Shown one piece after another: positions 46,700-55,462 of a DNA stretch of 64,000 nucleotides. The DNA is from Pacificimonas sp963710205 (GTDB taxonomy: Bacteria > Pseudomonadota > Alphaproteobacteria > Sphingomonadales > Sphingomonadaceae): positions 372,001 to 436,000 of the forward strand of contig CAVPZG010000005.1 of the NCBI GenBank assembly GCA_963710205.1. The letters run 5' to 3'. Positions within the stretch are counted from its first letter, which is position 1. Every line of letters starts with the position of its first letter. The notes beneath the pieces are model-generated. The model was given only the letters and a program-made list of their open reading frames with translations. It did no database searches and had not been told where the DNA came from. The position numbers and the translations under genes are program-made.

Positions 46700-48517
46700 A
46701 TGGCGCTTCGCAATGTGGCCATCATCGCGCACGTCGATCATGGCAAGACGACCCTTGTTGACGAACTGTTCAAACAGTCCGGCACCTTTCGAGAGAACCA
46801 GCGCGTCGAGGAACGCGCCATGGATTCGGGCGACCTTGAGAAGGAACGCGGGATCACGATTCTGGCGAAATGCACCAGCGTCGTCTGGAACGATTTCCGC
46901 ATCAATATCGTCGACACGCCGGGCCACGCCGATTTCGGGGCCGAGGTAGAGCGCATCCTGTCCATGGTCGACGGCGTCATTTTGCTGGTCGATGCCGCCG
47001 AAGGGCCGATGCCGCAGACGAAATTCGTCACCGGCAAGGCGCTGGCGCTGGGTCTGAAGCCCATCGTCGTCGTCAACAAGATCGATCGCGGTGACGCCCG
47101 GCCCGCCGAGGTGCTCGACGAAGTGTTCGAACTGTTCATGGCGCTCGACGCGACGGACGAACAGCTGGATTTCCCGCACCTGTTCGCATCCGGTCGCGGC
47201 GGTTTCGCCAATGAAAGTCCCGACATTCACGAGGGCACGCTGGAACCGCTGTTCAAGCTGATCACCACGCATGTGCCGGAGCCCGGCCTTGACGTCGACG
47301 CGAAGTTCTCGATGCTCGCGACGCTTCTGGACCGCGATAACTTCCTCGGCCGTATTCTCACCGGACGGATCGAATCCGGCACGCTGAAGACCGGCATGCC
47401 GATCCGCGCCATCGACGTGGACGGCAATGTCGTCGAATCAGGCCGCGCCACCAAGGTGTTTGCCTTTGACGGCCTTGAACGGGTTGCGGTGGATGAGGCC
47501 AGGGCGGGCGATATCGTCGCCATCGCCGGCCTGACCGCGGCGACCGTCTCCAACACCATCGCCGATCCTGACGTGACGGAGCCGATCCACGCCCAGCCCA
47601 TCGATCCGCCGACGCTCAGCATGACGTTCGCCGTGAATGGCAGTCCTTTCGCGGGTCAGGACGGCGACAAGGTGCAGAGCCGCGTTATCCGCGACCGGCT
47701 GGAGCGCGAGGCGGAGGGCAATGTCGCCATCCGCATTTCGGAATCGAACGAGAAGGACGCCTTCGAGGTGGCCGGCCGCGGCGAGCTGCAGCTGGGCGTG
47801 GTGATCGAGACGATGCGCCGCGAAGGCTTTGAACTCTCCATCAGCCGTCCGCGCGTGCTGTTCCGCGATGGCCCGGACGGCCGCGAGGAACCCTATGAAA
47901 CCGTGGTCGTCGATGTGGACGACGACTATTCCGGCACGGTCGTCGAGAAGATGGCGCTTCGCAAGGCGGAAATGACCGACATGCGCCCGTCGGGCGGCGG
48001 CAAGACGCGGCTGACCTTCAGCGCGCCCTCACGCGGGCTGATCGGCTATCATGGCGAATTCCTGTCCGACACGCGCGGTACGGGCATCATGAACCGCCTG
48101 TTTGAAAAATATGGTCCCTACAAGGGCAAGATCACGGGCCGGCAGGTCGGCGTTCTCATCTCGATGGAGCAGGGGAAGGCGGTTCCCTACGCGTTGAACA
48201 CCATCGAGGAGCGCGGCGTCCTGTTCATCGGCCCCGGTGAAGACCTGTATCAGGGCATGATCATCGGCGAGAACGCCAAGCCGCAGGACATGGAGGTCAA
48301 TCCGCTCAAGTCCAAGCAGCTGACCAACTTCCGCGCATCGGGCAAGGACGATGGCATTCGTCTGACCCCGCCCAGGAAGATGACGCTGGAGCAGGCCATT
48401 GCCTATATTCAGGACGATGAACTGGTCGAGGTGACGCCGAAATCCATCCGCCTCAGAAAGCGTCACCTCGATCCGCACGAGCGGAAAAAGGCATCGCGCA
48501 AGGCCGAAGGCGCGTAA
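46700..48517 (+). CDS. typA: Ribosome-associated GTPase TypA/BipA
   Basis: 605 aa from ATG 46700 (GAGAAAG before it); the longer frame adds an unlikely N-terminus. G1 IIAHVDHGKTTLVDEL, switch region SGDLEKERGITILAK, G3 NIVDTPGHADFG, G4 VVVNKIDR, then the EF-G-like domains with ISESNEKDAFEVAGRGELQL and the TypA-specific C-terminus (FRASGKDDGIRLTPPRKM, LEQAIAYIQDDELVEVTPKS). Ribosome GTPase for stress and low-temperature growth. Confidence 0.96.
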   Translation: MALRNVAIIAHVDHGKTTLVDELFKQSGTFRENQRVEERAMDSGDLEKERGITILAKCTSVVWNDFRINIVDTPGHADFGAEVERILSMVDGVILLVDAAEGPMPQTKFVTGKALALGLKPIVVVNKIDRGDARPAEVLDEVFELFMALDATDEQLDFPHLFASGRGGFANESPDIHEGTLEPLFKLITTHVPEPGLDVDAKFSMLATLLDRDNFLGRILTGRIESGTLKTGMPIRAIDVDGNVVESGRATKVFAFDGLERVAVDEARAGDIVAIAGLTAATVSNTIADPDVTEPIHAQPIDPPTLSMTFAVNGSPFAGQDGDKVQSRVIRDRLEREAEGNVAIRISESNEKDAFEVAGRGELQLGVVIETMRREGFELSISRPRVLFRDGPDGREEPYETVVVDVDDDYSGTVVEKMALRKAEMTDMRPSGGGKTRLTFSAPSRGLIGYHGEFLSDTRGTGIMNRLFEKYGPYKGKITGRQVGVLISMEQGKAVPYALNTIEERGVLFIGPGEDLYQGMIIGENAKPQDMEVNPLKSKQLTNFRASGKDDGIRLTPPRKMTLEQAIAYIQDDELVEVTPKSIRLRKRHLDPHERKKASRKAEGA

Positions 48518-48568
48518 GCGTCCTTTCGCGGCATTTGCGGATCGTCGCCATGCGGCTAGACTGACCGT

Positions 48569-50845
48569 ATGGCGACACTTGCCCATGAAAATGAAGGAAG
48601 CCGGTTTTCCCGGCTAAGGCGGCAGCTTAGCCGGTACACGGGCCGGGTCGACGTTTCTCCCCGGCTGGAGCTGGTCATGGGCGTGCTGGCTCTGGCCAGC
48701 GGCTTTGTCGCCTATCTGCTGCTGACCGGGCAGATACAGGCGGGTGTGCTGGGGCCAACGCTGCGAACCATATTGCTGATCGCGGTGCTGCTGCCGCTGA
48801 TGGGCCTTCTCATCCTGATTGCGAGGCGGCTTGCCGTTCTCTACCTGGAGCGGCGCCGGGGGCTGATGGGCGCGCGCATGCATGTCCGGCTTGTCGGGCT
48901 GTTTGCCGGACTGTCCGCCGTACCGACGCTCCTGGTCGTCATCTTCGCATCGCTGCTGTTCCAGTCCGGCACCGGATTCTGGTTCGACGACCGCGCGCAG
49001 ACCGTGCTCAGGAACGCGGAGGATGTCGCGCAGGCCTATGTCGTCGAAAACCGCGAGCGCATCGTTGGCGACATCGTCGCGATGGGCGGCGATCTTTATG
49101 GCTATGCGCAGGAATATGGTGTCGAGGACGAGCTGTTCCTCGACGGCGTCGACTGGCAGCGGGCAGCGCGCAACCTGACCGAGGCAGTGGTTTTCGTACC
49201 CCGTGAAACGGGCGGATATGTCGTGTTCGCCGCTGCGGGGGACACGGATGTGCTTGGCGAACAGGCCATTCTCACTGAGCGCGTGACGCCGGAGGCGATG
49301 GAGCGGGCCGCGCGGGGCACCACCGCGATCCTGACCGGGCGCATCGACCGGGTGGAGGCCGTCGTGCGTATGGATATGGCGACAAACGCCTATCTTTATG
49401 CCAGCCGGACCGTCGATCCCGGCGCCGTCGAGGCGGCACAGCGTGCCGCGAGCGCGCGCTCGGATTACCTGAAACTGCTTGAGAACAGCCGGACACTGCA
49501 ATGGCGGTTCAACCTGATGCTGGGCGGTGTGGCGCTCGTCGTTCTGGCGGCTGGCATCCTGTCCGCGCTCTGGCTTGCCAACCGGCTGACGGCACCGATC
49601 GGTCGCCTCGCCTTCGCCGCGGAGCGTCTGGGCGGCGGCGATCTGGCGGCGCGCGTGCCGGTTCGCGGCAGTCCGGACGAGCTTGCCACCCTGGGCCGCA
49701 CATTCAACAGAATGGCGAAACAGCTGCAGACGCAGACGGGCGCGCTGGTCGCGGCCAATGCCAGTGCCGAGGAGCGGCGCAGTTTCATCGAGGCGGTTGT
49801 GGAAGGGGTGTCGGCAGGCGTCATCTCGGTCGATGAAAATGGAACCATTGAGCTTGTGTCCACCGCAGCCGAGGACCTTCTGGCCCGGGACGAAGGCAAT
49901 TTGCTGGGTCAGTCCCTGGAAACAGTGCTTCCCGATTTCGCCAGCCTGCTCGAAAAGGCCAGGGTCGGCAGCATCGCGCAGGGCGAGGTTCGCCGGGATC
50001 ATGACGGCGATACCCAGACATTGCTGGTGCGGGCAGGGGCCGTGCCCGGCGGCGCGCATGGCTATGTCCTGACATTCGACGACGTTACGCAGCAGCAGGC
50101 CGATCAGCGCCGCGCGGCCTGGGCCGATGTCGCGCGCCGCATCGCGCATGAAATCAAGAACCCGCTCACGCCGATCCAGCTCTCGGCCGAGCGTCTGCAG
50201 CGCCGCTATGGCGACAAGATCGCTGACGGAGACGAGGTTTTCCAGAAGCTGACCGGGACGATCATACGTCAGGTCGGCGACCTGCGGCGCATGGTTGACG
50301 AATTCTCCTCTTTTGCGCGTATGCCCAAACCCGTCTTTCGCGCGGAACGGTTGGGCGAGATCGCGCGCGAAACGCTGTTCATGCAGGAGGTTGGCAATCC
50401 GGCTATCCGGCACAGGCTGGTGAGGGAGGGGGAACTGCCGGAATTCGTGTGCGATCGCCGGCAGATCGCGCAGGCGCTCACCAATCTGCTGAAAAACGCC
50501 GCCGAAGCGAGCGAGGGCAATCTGGACGCCGGCCTGCCGTCGCCCGAAATTGAAATGCGACTGCATGCCGAAGGCGGTGTGTTCATTGTGGAAATCTGCG
50601 ACAATGGACCTGGAATGCCAGAACATTTGCGTGAACGGGTGACGGAGCCCTATGTAACGACCCGCGCGAAGGGAACGGGGCTGGGCCTCGCCATCGTCAG
50701 CAAGATCGTGGAGGAACATGGCGGAACACTTTCATTCCACGAACGAAGTGGCGGCGGAACCTGCGCCCGGATGTGCTTCGACCCAGAGGAACTGGCGAGA
50801 CTGCGTGGCAATGCCGAAAACGGCACGGCTCTGGCGGATGGCTAG
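48569..50845 (+). CDS. ntrY: Nitrogen regulation histidine kinase NtrY
   Basis: 758 aa. Three N-terminal membrane segments (residues 30-125), a periplasmic/extracytoplasmic loop to about 310, a fourth helix (LGGVALVVLAAGILSALWLA), HAMP (about 340-395), PAS (about 405-510), a HisKA domain with RRIAHEIKNPLTPIQLSAER, and ATPase motifs NLLKNAAEAS, DNGPGMP and GTGLGLAIVSKIVEEHGG. It signals to NtrX, six bases downstream. The usual ntrB/ntrC pair does not precede it here; typA does. Confidence 0.95.
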   Translation: MATLAHENEGSRFSRLRRQLSRYTGRVDVSPRLELVMGVLALASGFVAYLLLTGQIQAGVLGPTLRTILLIAVLLPLMGLLILIARRLAVLYLERRRGLMGARMHVRLVGLFAGLSAVPTLLVVIFASLLFQSGTGFWFDDRAQTVLRNAEDVAQAYVVENRERIVGDIVAMGGDLYGYAQEYGVEDELFLDGVDWQRAARNLTEAVVFVPRETGGYVVFAAAGDTDVLGEQAILTERVTPEAMERAARGTTAILTGRIDRVEAVVRMDMATNAYLYASRTVDPGAVEAAQRAASARSDYLKLLENSRTLQWRFNLMLGGVALVVLAAGILSALWLANRLTAPIGRLAFAAERLGGGDLAARVPVRGSPDELATLGRTFNRMAKQLQTQTGALVAANASAEERRSFIEAVVEGVSAGVISVDENGTIELVSTAAEDLLARDEGNLLGQSLETVLPDFASLLEKARVGSIAQGEVRRDHDGDTQTLLVRAGAVPGGAHGYVLTFDDVTQQQADQRRAAWADVARRIAHEIKNPLTPIQLSAERLQRRYGDKIADGDEVFQKLTGTIIRQVGDLRRMVDEFSSFARMPKPVFRAERLGEIARETLFMQEVGNPAIRHRLVREGELPEFVCDRRQIAQALTNLLKNAAEASEGNLDAGLPSPEIEMRLHAEGGVFIVEICDNGPGMPEHLRERVTEPYVTTRAKGTGLGLAIVSKIVEEHGGTLSFHERSGGGTCARMCFDPEELARLRGNAENGTALADG

Positions 50846-50851
50846 CACCTG

Positions 50852-52243
50852 ATGCCGCTCGATATACTTGTCATCGACGATGAAAAGGACATCCGCGATC
50901 TGGTCGCGGGTGTTCTGGAAGACGAGGGTTATGAGGCCCGTACCGCGGCGAACAGCGATGATGCGATGGCCGCAATTGCAGAACGGCGGCCTGCGCTCGT
51001 CGTTCTCGATGTCTGGCTGCAGGGCTCGAAACTGGACGGCATAGAACTGCTGGACGAGATCAAGCAGCGTGATGCCGGCCTGCCGGTCATCATCGTTTCG
51101 GGACATGGCAATATTGAAACCGCCGTCGCCGCCATCAAGCGCGGCGCCTATGATTTCATTGAAAAACCCTTTCAGGCTGACGAGTTGCTGCTGACGGTCG
51201 GCCGCGCAACCGAAACCGAGCGGCTGAGGCGCGAAAATGAGGATTTGCGCGGACGCATCGGCGTCGACACCGACCTGATTGGCGAGAGTGCCGCCATCGC
51301 CAATGTTCGCGCCACGCTGAAGCGCGTCGCGCCCACCGGAAGCCGGGTTCTCATCGAGGGGCCGCCGGGATCGGGCAAGGAAATCGCTGCCCGCCTGCTG
51401 CACGACTGGTCGGCGCGCGCAGCCGGTCCCTTCGTCACTGTGTCATCCGCGCGCCTGCATCCCGACCATATGGAGGAGGCCTTGTTCGGCGTCGAGGACG
51501 GGCAGGGCCATACCCGGGTCGGCCTGTTTGAGCAGGCGCATGGCGGCACGTTGTTTCTTGACGAGGTGGCGGACATGCCGCTGACGACGCAGGGGAAAAT
51601 ATTGCGCGTGCTGACCGATCAGGTGTTCAACCGGGTTGGCGGCGCCCATCCCGTCAAGGTCGATGTGCGCGTCCTGTCCTCGACGTCGCGGGAGCTTGCC
51701 GAGGAGATCGTGCACGAACGCTTCCGAGAGGACCTCTATTATCGCCTTGCCGTGGTTCCGCTGGCCATGCCTTCACTTGAGGAGCGCCGGGAGGACATAG
51801 CCGCGCTGGCGGAGCATTTCCTGTCCCGGTTCGCCTCGGAACGCGGTATCGTGACGCCCAAATTGGGTGCCGATGCGCTGGCTGTCCTGCAAAGCTATGA
51901 ATGGCCAGGGAATGTGCGCCAACTCAGGAACATCATCGAGCGCATCCTCATCCTCGCGCCGCAGGACAAACTCACCGTGATCGACGATACATGCCTGCCG
52001 CAGGAAATCATCCGGGGGCCGGGGGACATGGCGCAGGGCGATATCGGCCGGTCGATAATGAGCCAGCCGCTGCGCGAGGCACGGGAAGCCTTTGAACGGG
52101 AATATCTGCGCGTCCAGATCAAGCGGTTCAGTGGCAACATCAGCAGGACGGCGACCTTCGTGGGTATGGAACGGTCCGCATTGCACCGGAAACTGAAGGC
52201 GCTCCAACTGGGTGATGCCGCGGGCGAGGTTCGAAAAGACTGA
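50852..52243 (+). CDS. ntrX: Response regulator NtrX
   Basis: 463 aa. Receiver domain with acidic pocket IDDEKD, phospho-Asp in LVVLDVWLQGS and KPF lysine; AAA+ domain with Walker A EGPPGSGKEIAA and HGGTLFLDEVADMP; C-terminal Fis-type helix-turn-helix (NISRTATFVGMERSALHRKL). Where sigma-54 activators carry GAFTGA, this protein has EDGQGHTRVG, as in other alphaproteobacterial NtrX, so it probably acts without sigma-54. Partner of NtrY; controls nitrogen and redox responses and envelope genes in relatives. Confidence 0.95.
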   Translation: MPLDILVIDDEKDIRDLVAGVLEDEGYEARTAANSDDAMAAIAERRPALVVLDVWLQGSKLDGIELLDEIKQRDAGLPVIIVSGHGNIETAVAAIKRGAYDFIEKPFQADELLLTVGRATETERLRRENEDLRGRIGVDTDLIGESAAIANVRATLKRVAPTGSRVLIEGPPGSGKEIAARLLHDWSARAAGPFVTVSSARLHPDHMEEALFGVEDGQGHTRVGLFEQAHGGTLFLDEVADMPLTTQGKILRVLTDQVFNRVGGAHPVKVDVRVLSSTSRELAEEIVHERFREDLYYRLAVVPLAMPSLEERREDIAALAEHFLSRFASERGIVTPKLGADALAVLQSYEWPGNVRQLRNIIERILILAPQDKLTVIDDTCLPQEIIRGPGDMAQGDIGRSIMSQPLREAREAFEREYLRVQIKRFSGNISRTATFVGMERSALHRKLKALQLGDAAGEVRKD

Positions 52244-52342
52244 AATTGTTTCGGCTGCGTGAAGCTGTCACGCCTTCAATTGTCATAAAGTCCTGCCTAT
52301 CTGTCATTCTCAACCCCCGCCAAAGAAGGGAATGGCAGCCAT

Positions 52343-52588
52343 ATGGCCGATAAATCCAACAATCTTCAGGACGCGTTTCTGAATGCCGTGCGCAAGGCGA
52401 AAATGCCCGTCACCATGTTTCTGGTGAACGGCGTGAAGCTGCAGGGCAATGTGACCTGGTTCGATAATTTCTGCGTATTGCTGCGCCGGGACGGACAGTC
52501 CCAGCTGGTCTACAAGCACGCGATCTCGACAGTCATGCCATCCGGTCCCGTACAGATGTTCGAGGCCGAAGAAGACCAGGACGACTGA
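52343..52588 (+). CDS. hfq: RNA chaperone Hfq
   Basis: 81 aa. NLQDAFLNAVRKAKMPVTMF (Sm1) and the Sm2 motif YKHAIST give the hexameric ring that pairs small RNAs with mRNAs. The acidic tail FEAEEDQDD is short, as in alphaproteobacteria. It lies 99 bases after ntrX with room for its own promoter, and 22 bases before hflX, the usual order. Confidence 0.97.
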   Translation: MADKSNNLQDAFLNAVRKAKMPVTMFLVNGVKLQGNVTWFDNFCVLLRRDGQSQLVYKHAISTVMPSGPVQMFEAEEDQDD

Positions 52589-52610
52589 CATCAGCACGAT
52601 CACCGAAGAT

Positions 52611-53874
52611 GTGAGCGGCCGTAATTACGGCGCGCGCGCGCTCGTCATTCTGCCCGATCTCAGCCGCACGGCAAATCCGCGCGATCCCGAGGCGCGGCTT
52701 GAGGAGGCCGTAAACCTGTCCGGGGCGATCGCGCTCGACGTCGTCGCCAGCGACGTTGTTCGCGTGCGCGCGCCAAAGGCGGGAACGCTGTTCGGATCCG
52801 GCCAGGTCGAGGCGATGAAGGCGCTCGCGGCGTCCGAGGACGCGGAGCTGATCGTGATCGACGGCGCGCTCTCGCCGCTGCAACAGCGCAATCTTGAGGC
52901 GGACACCGGCGTCAAGATCATCGACCGCACGGGATTGATCCTGGAAATCTTCGGCGAACGGGCGGCGACGCGCGAAGGCCAGTTGCAGGTCGAACTCGCG
53001 CATCTCGAATATCAGGCCAGCCGGCTCGTCAGGTCATGGACCCATCTGGAACGCCAGCGCGGCGGCTTCGGCTTTCTTGGCGGCCCCGGTGAAACCCAGA
53101 TCGAGACCGACCGCCGCCTGATCCGCGACCGCATGGCGAAAGATCCGCCGGGAACTGAAACAGGTGACGCGCACCCGCGGCCTGCACCGGGCACGGCGGC
53201 AAAAGGCACCTTATCCGCTGATCGCGCTGGTGGGATATACGAATGCCGGGAAATCGACCCTTTTCAACCGGTTGACAGGTGCGGAGGTCATGGCGAAGGA
53301 TCTCCTCTTCGCCACACTCGACCCGACCCTCCGCAATGTCGACCTGCCCGGCATCGACAAGGTCATCATGTCGGACACGGTGGGCTTTATCTCCGACCTG
53401 CCGACACAGCTGGTGGCGGCCTTTCGGGCAACGCTTGAGGAAGTGCTGGAGGCCGACCTGATCCTGCATGTGCGCGACATCGCCCATCCGGACACGGCGG
53501 CGCAGGCTGAAGACGTCTATGCCGTCCTGGCCGATCTTGGCATTGAACGGAATGGCGACGTGCCCATTGTCGAGATCTTCAACAAGATCGACCTCCTGCC
53601 TGAGGAGGACCGGGCTGAGCTGAGGACCGATGAGGATCACCTCGCCCTCTCCGCCGTGACGGGTGAAGGCATCGACGCCTTTCGGGAAGCGATCGGCAGC
53701 CGCCTGCAATCCGAAGCGCGTGTCTATGATTTCCGCATTTCCGTGGGGGAGGGCGACCGCATCGCCTGGCTTGAGGCCAATGGCAAGGTGATGTCACGCG
53801 CCATGGATGGCGAACATGTCCTGATGTCGGTCCGGCTCAGCGACCTTGACCATGGGCGCTTTACCGCACGCTAG
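52611..53874 (+). CDS. hflX: Ribosome-splitting GTPase HflX (frameshifted as sequenced)
   Basis: GTG 52611 start, GAAG upstream. The N-terminal HflX domain has RVRAPKAGTLFGSGQVEAM, GALSPLQQRNLE and ERAATREGQLQVELAHLEYQ, with the conserved GGFGFLGGPGETQIETDRR. The frame breaks at 53139-53141, where AAA should be AA, and resumes KIRRELKQVTRTRGLHRARR with the G1 LVGYTNAGKSTLFNRL, G3 DTVGFISDLP and G4 NKIDLL. Repaired length is about 420 aa. The insertion is the same GAAGATC to GAAAGATC change as in the stress protein at 3026. Confidence 0.93.
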
Positions 53875-54377
53875 TCGGCGGCCTGCATGGCGAGAATGTC
53901 GCTGCGCTGCGCCTCCGGCAGCAGTTCCGCGAGCACCTTCCAGAAACCGCTGACGGCATCCTGGCCAGCCGCGGCATAGGCGCTCGCCATGCGCTGCCGC
54001 AGCAGTTCAAACAGTTCATGTTCCAGCTTCAGGCCGGCATCCGTCAGTGTCAGCAGCCGCTGGCGGCGGTCACGAGCACCGACCGTCTGGCTTGCCAGAC
54101 CGCGCGCCTGCAGTTCCGTCAGAACCCGGCTCAGCGACTGTTTGGTGATGCCAAGCATGCGCAGCAGCGTGCCGACCGACAATCCCGGTTGGCGGGCGAT
54201 GAAATAGAGCGCGCGGTGATGGGCCCGGCCAAGACCGTGACTGGCCAGGTGATCGTCGGCACCGCGTATCAGGTCGGCATAGCCGAAATAGACAAGTTCG
54301 ATCCCGCGCCGCACCTCGTTCTCGCGCAGGAAAAGCGGCGAGGCCGTGGGAACGGAGGGCGTGTTAAGGTCAGCCAT
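53871..54377 (-). CDS. MarR family transcriptional regulator
   Basis: 168 aa from ATG 54377; an upstream GTG at 54395 is possible. Winged helix: RAHHRALYFIARQPGLSVGT-LLRMLGITKQSLSRVLTELQ with the wing RDRRQRLLTLTDAGLKLEHE. Divergent from ilvE, 84 bases away, so it may regulate ilvE or itself; the target is not shown by the sequence. The stop overlaps the hflX end by four bases. Confidence 0.88.
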   Translation of the reverse strand: MADLNTPSVPTASPLFLRENEVRRGIELVYFGYADLIRGADDHLASHGLGRAHHRALYFIARQPGLSVGTLLRMLGITKQSLSRVLTELQARGLASQTVGARDRRQRLLTLTDAGLKLEHELFELLRQRMASAYAAAGQDAVSGFWKVLAELLPEAQRSDILAMQAAD

Positions 54378-54461
54378 GCTGACCTGTTCTTGCACGGGGC
54401 TTCGCTTTTCGGCAAGTAAGATGCGTCACAAGCGACTCAAACTTCTGTCAGGAACACGACC

Positions 54462-55376
54462 ATGTCCGCCGAAACGTCTGCTGAACCCCTTCCCGAACCC
54501 ACATTTGACGACCGCGAAGGCTGGATCTGGTTCGACGGGAAGCTGGTGGACTGGCGCAGCGCCAATATTCACATCCTGACACATGCGATGCATTACGCCT
54601 CTGCCGTCTTCGAAGGGCAGCGCGGCTATAATGGCAAGATTTTCAAGATGTCGGAGCATAATCAGCGTCTGATCGACAGTGCGAAGATCCTGGGCTTTGA
54701 CCTGCCCTGGACCCGCGACGAGATTGATGCGGCCTGTGTCGAGGTCATGGAAAAGAATGGCCTCTCCGACTGCTACCAGCGGCCGATCGCCTGGCGCGGC
54801 AGCGAGCAGATGGGTGTCGCGGCGCAGAAGACCAAACCGCACCTCGCCATCGCTGTCTGGAAATGGGGCGCCTATTTCGGGGAGGATGCCATCCGCCGCG
54901 GGCTTCGGATGGACATCGCGCAATGGCGGCGGCCCGCGCCGTACACAGCGCCGACGAAGGCCAAGGCAAGCGGCCTCTACATGATCTGCACGATGTCGAA
55001 GCACGCCGCCGAGGACAAGGGCTACGGCGATGCGCTGATGCTCGACTGGCGCGGTCAGGTGGCGGAATTGACCGGTGCGAATGTGTTCTTCCTGAAGGAC
55101 GGCAAACTTCACACCCCCACGCCCGACTGTTTCCTCGACGGCATTACGCGCCGCACGGTTATGGATCTGGCGCGCGCGCGCGGCATCGAGATTGTCGAGC
55201 GCCCCATCTGGCCGGAGGAACTGGAAAGTTTCGAACAGTGCTTTTTGACCGGAACGGCTGCGGAAGTGACGCCGGTTTCGGAGATCGGCCCGTGGAATTT
55301 CGAAGTTGGCGACCTGTCGCTGGGGCTTCGCAGGGATTATCTGGACCTCGCGAATGGCCGCCGCGCCAATATATGA
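54462..55376 (+). CDS. ilvE: Branched-chain amino acid aminotransferase
   Basis: 304 aa, fold-type IV PLP enzyme. HAMHYASAVFEGQRGYNGKI near residue 41, PRP-like arginine in YQRPIAWRG, the PLP lysine in PTKAKASGLYM (K168), then DWRGQVAELTGANVFFLKDG and ITRRTVMDLARARGIEIVER. Length and motifs fit IlvE, which transaminates Leu, Ile and Val. Start ATG 54462. Single gene, divergent from a MarR regulator. Confidence 0.94.
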   Translation: MSAETSAEPLPEPTFDDREGWIWFDGKLVDWRSANIHILTHAMHYASAVFEGQRGYNGKIFKMSEHNQRLIDSAKILGFDLPWTRDEIDAACVEVMEKNGLSDCYQRPIAWRGSEQMGVAAQKTKPHLAIAVWKWGAYFGEDAIRRGLRMDIAQWRRPAPYTAPTKAKASGLYMICTMSKHAAEDKGYGDALMLDWRGQVAELTGANVFFLKDGKLHTPTPDCFLDGITRRTVMDLARARGIEIVERPIWPEELESFEQCFLTGTAAEVTPVSEIGPWNFEVGDLSLGLRRDYLDLANGRRANI

Positions 55377-55462
55377 ATCCAGCGCAGTCTGGTTGACGCA
55401 TACAAGACGGGCGTTCTAACAGCGCGAACCTGATATATTCCGGGCTCATAGGGAATGACTGC

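Noticed and set aside
48614..50719. A 701-aa open frame antisense to ntrY, and similar long antisense frames over uvrB, thiC and others
   Set aside because: They are in codon register with genes carrying all family motifs, are rich in Arg/Gln/His as GC-rich shadows are, and have no recognisable domains or ribosome sites.
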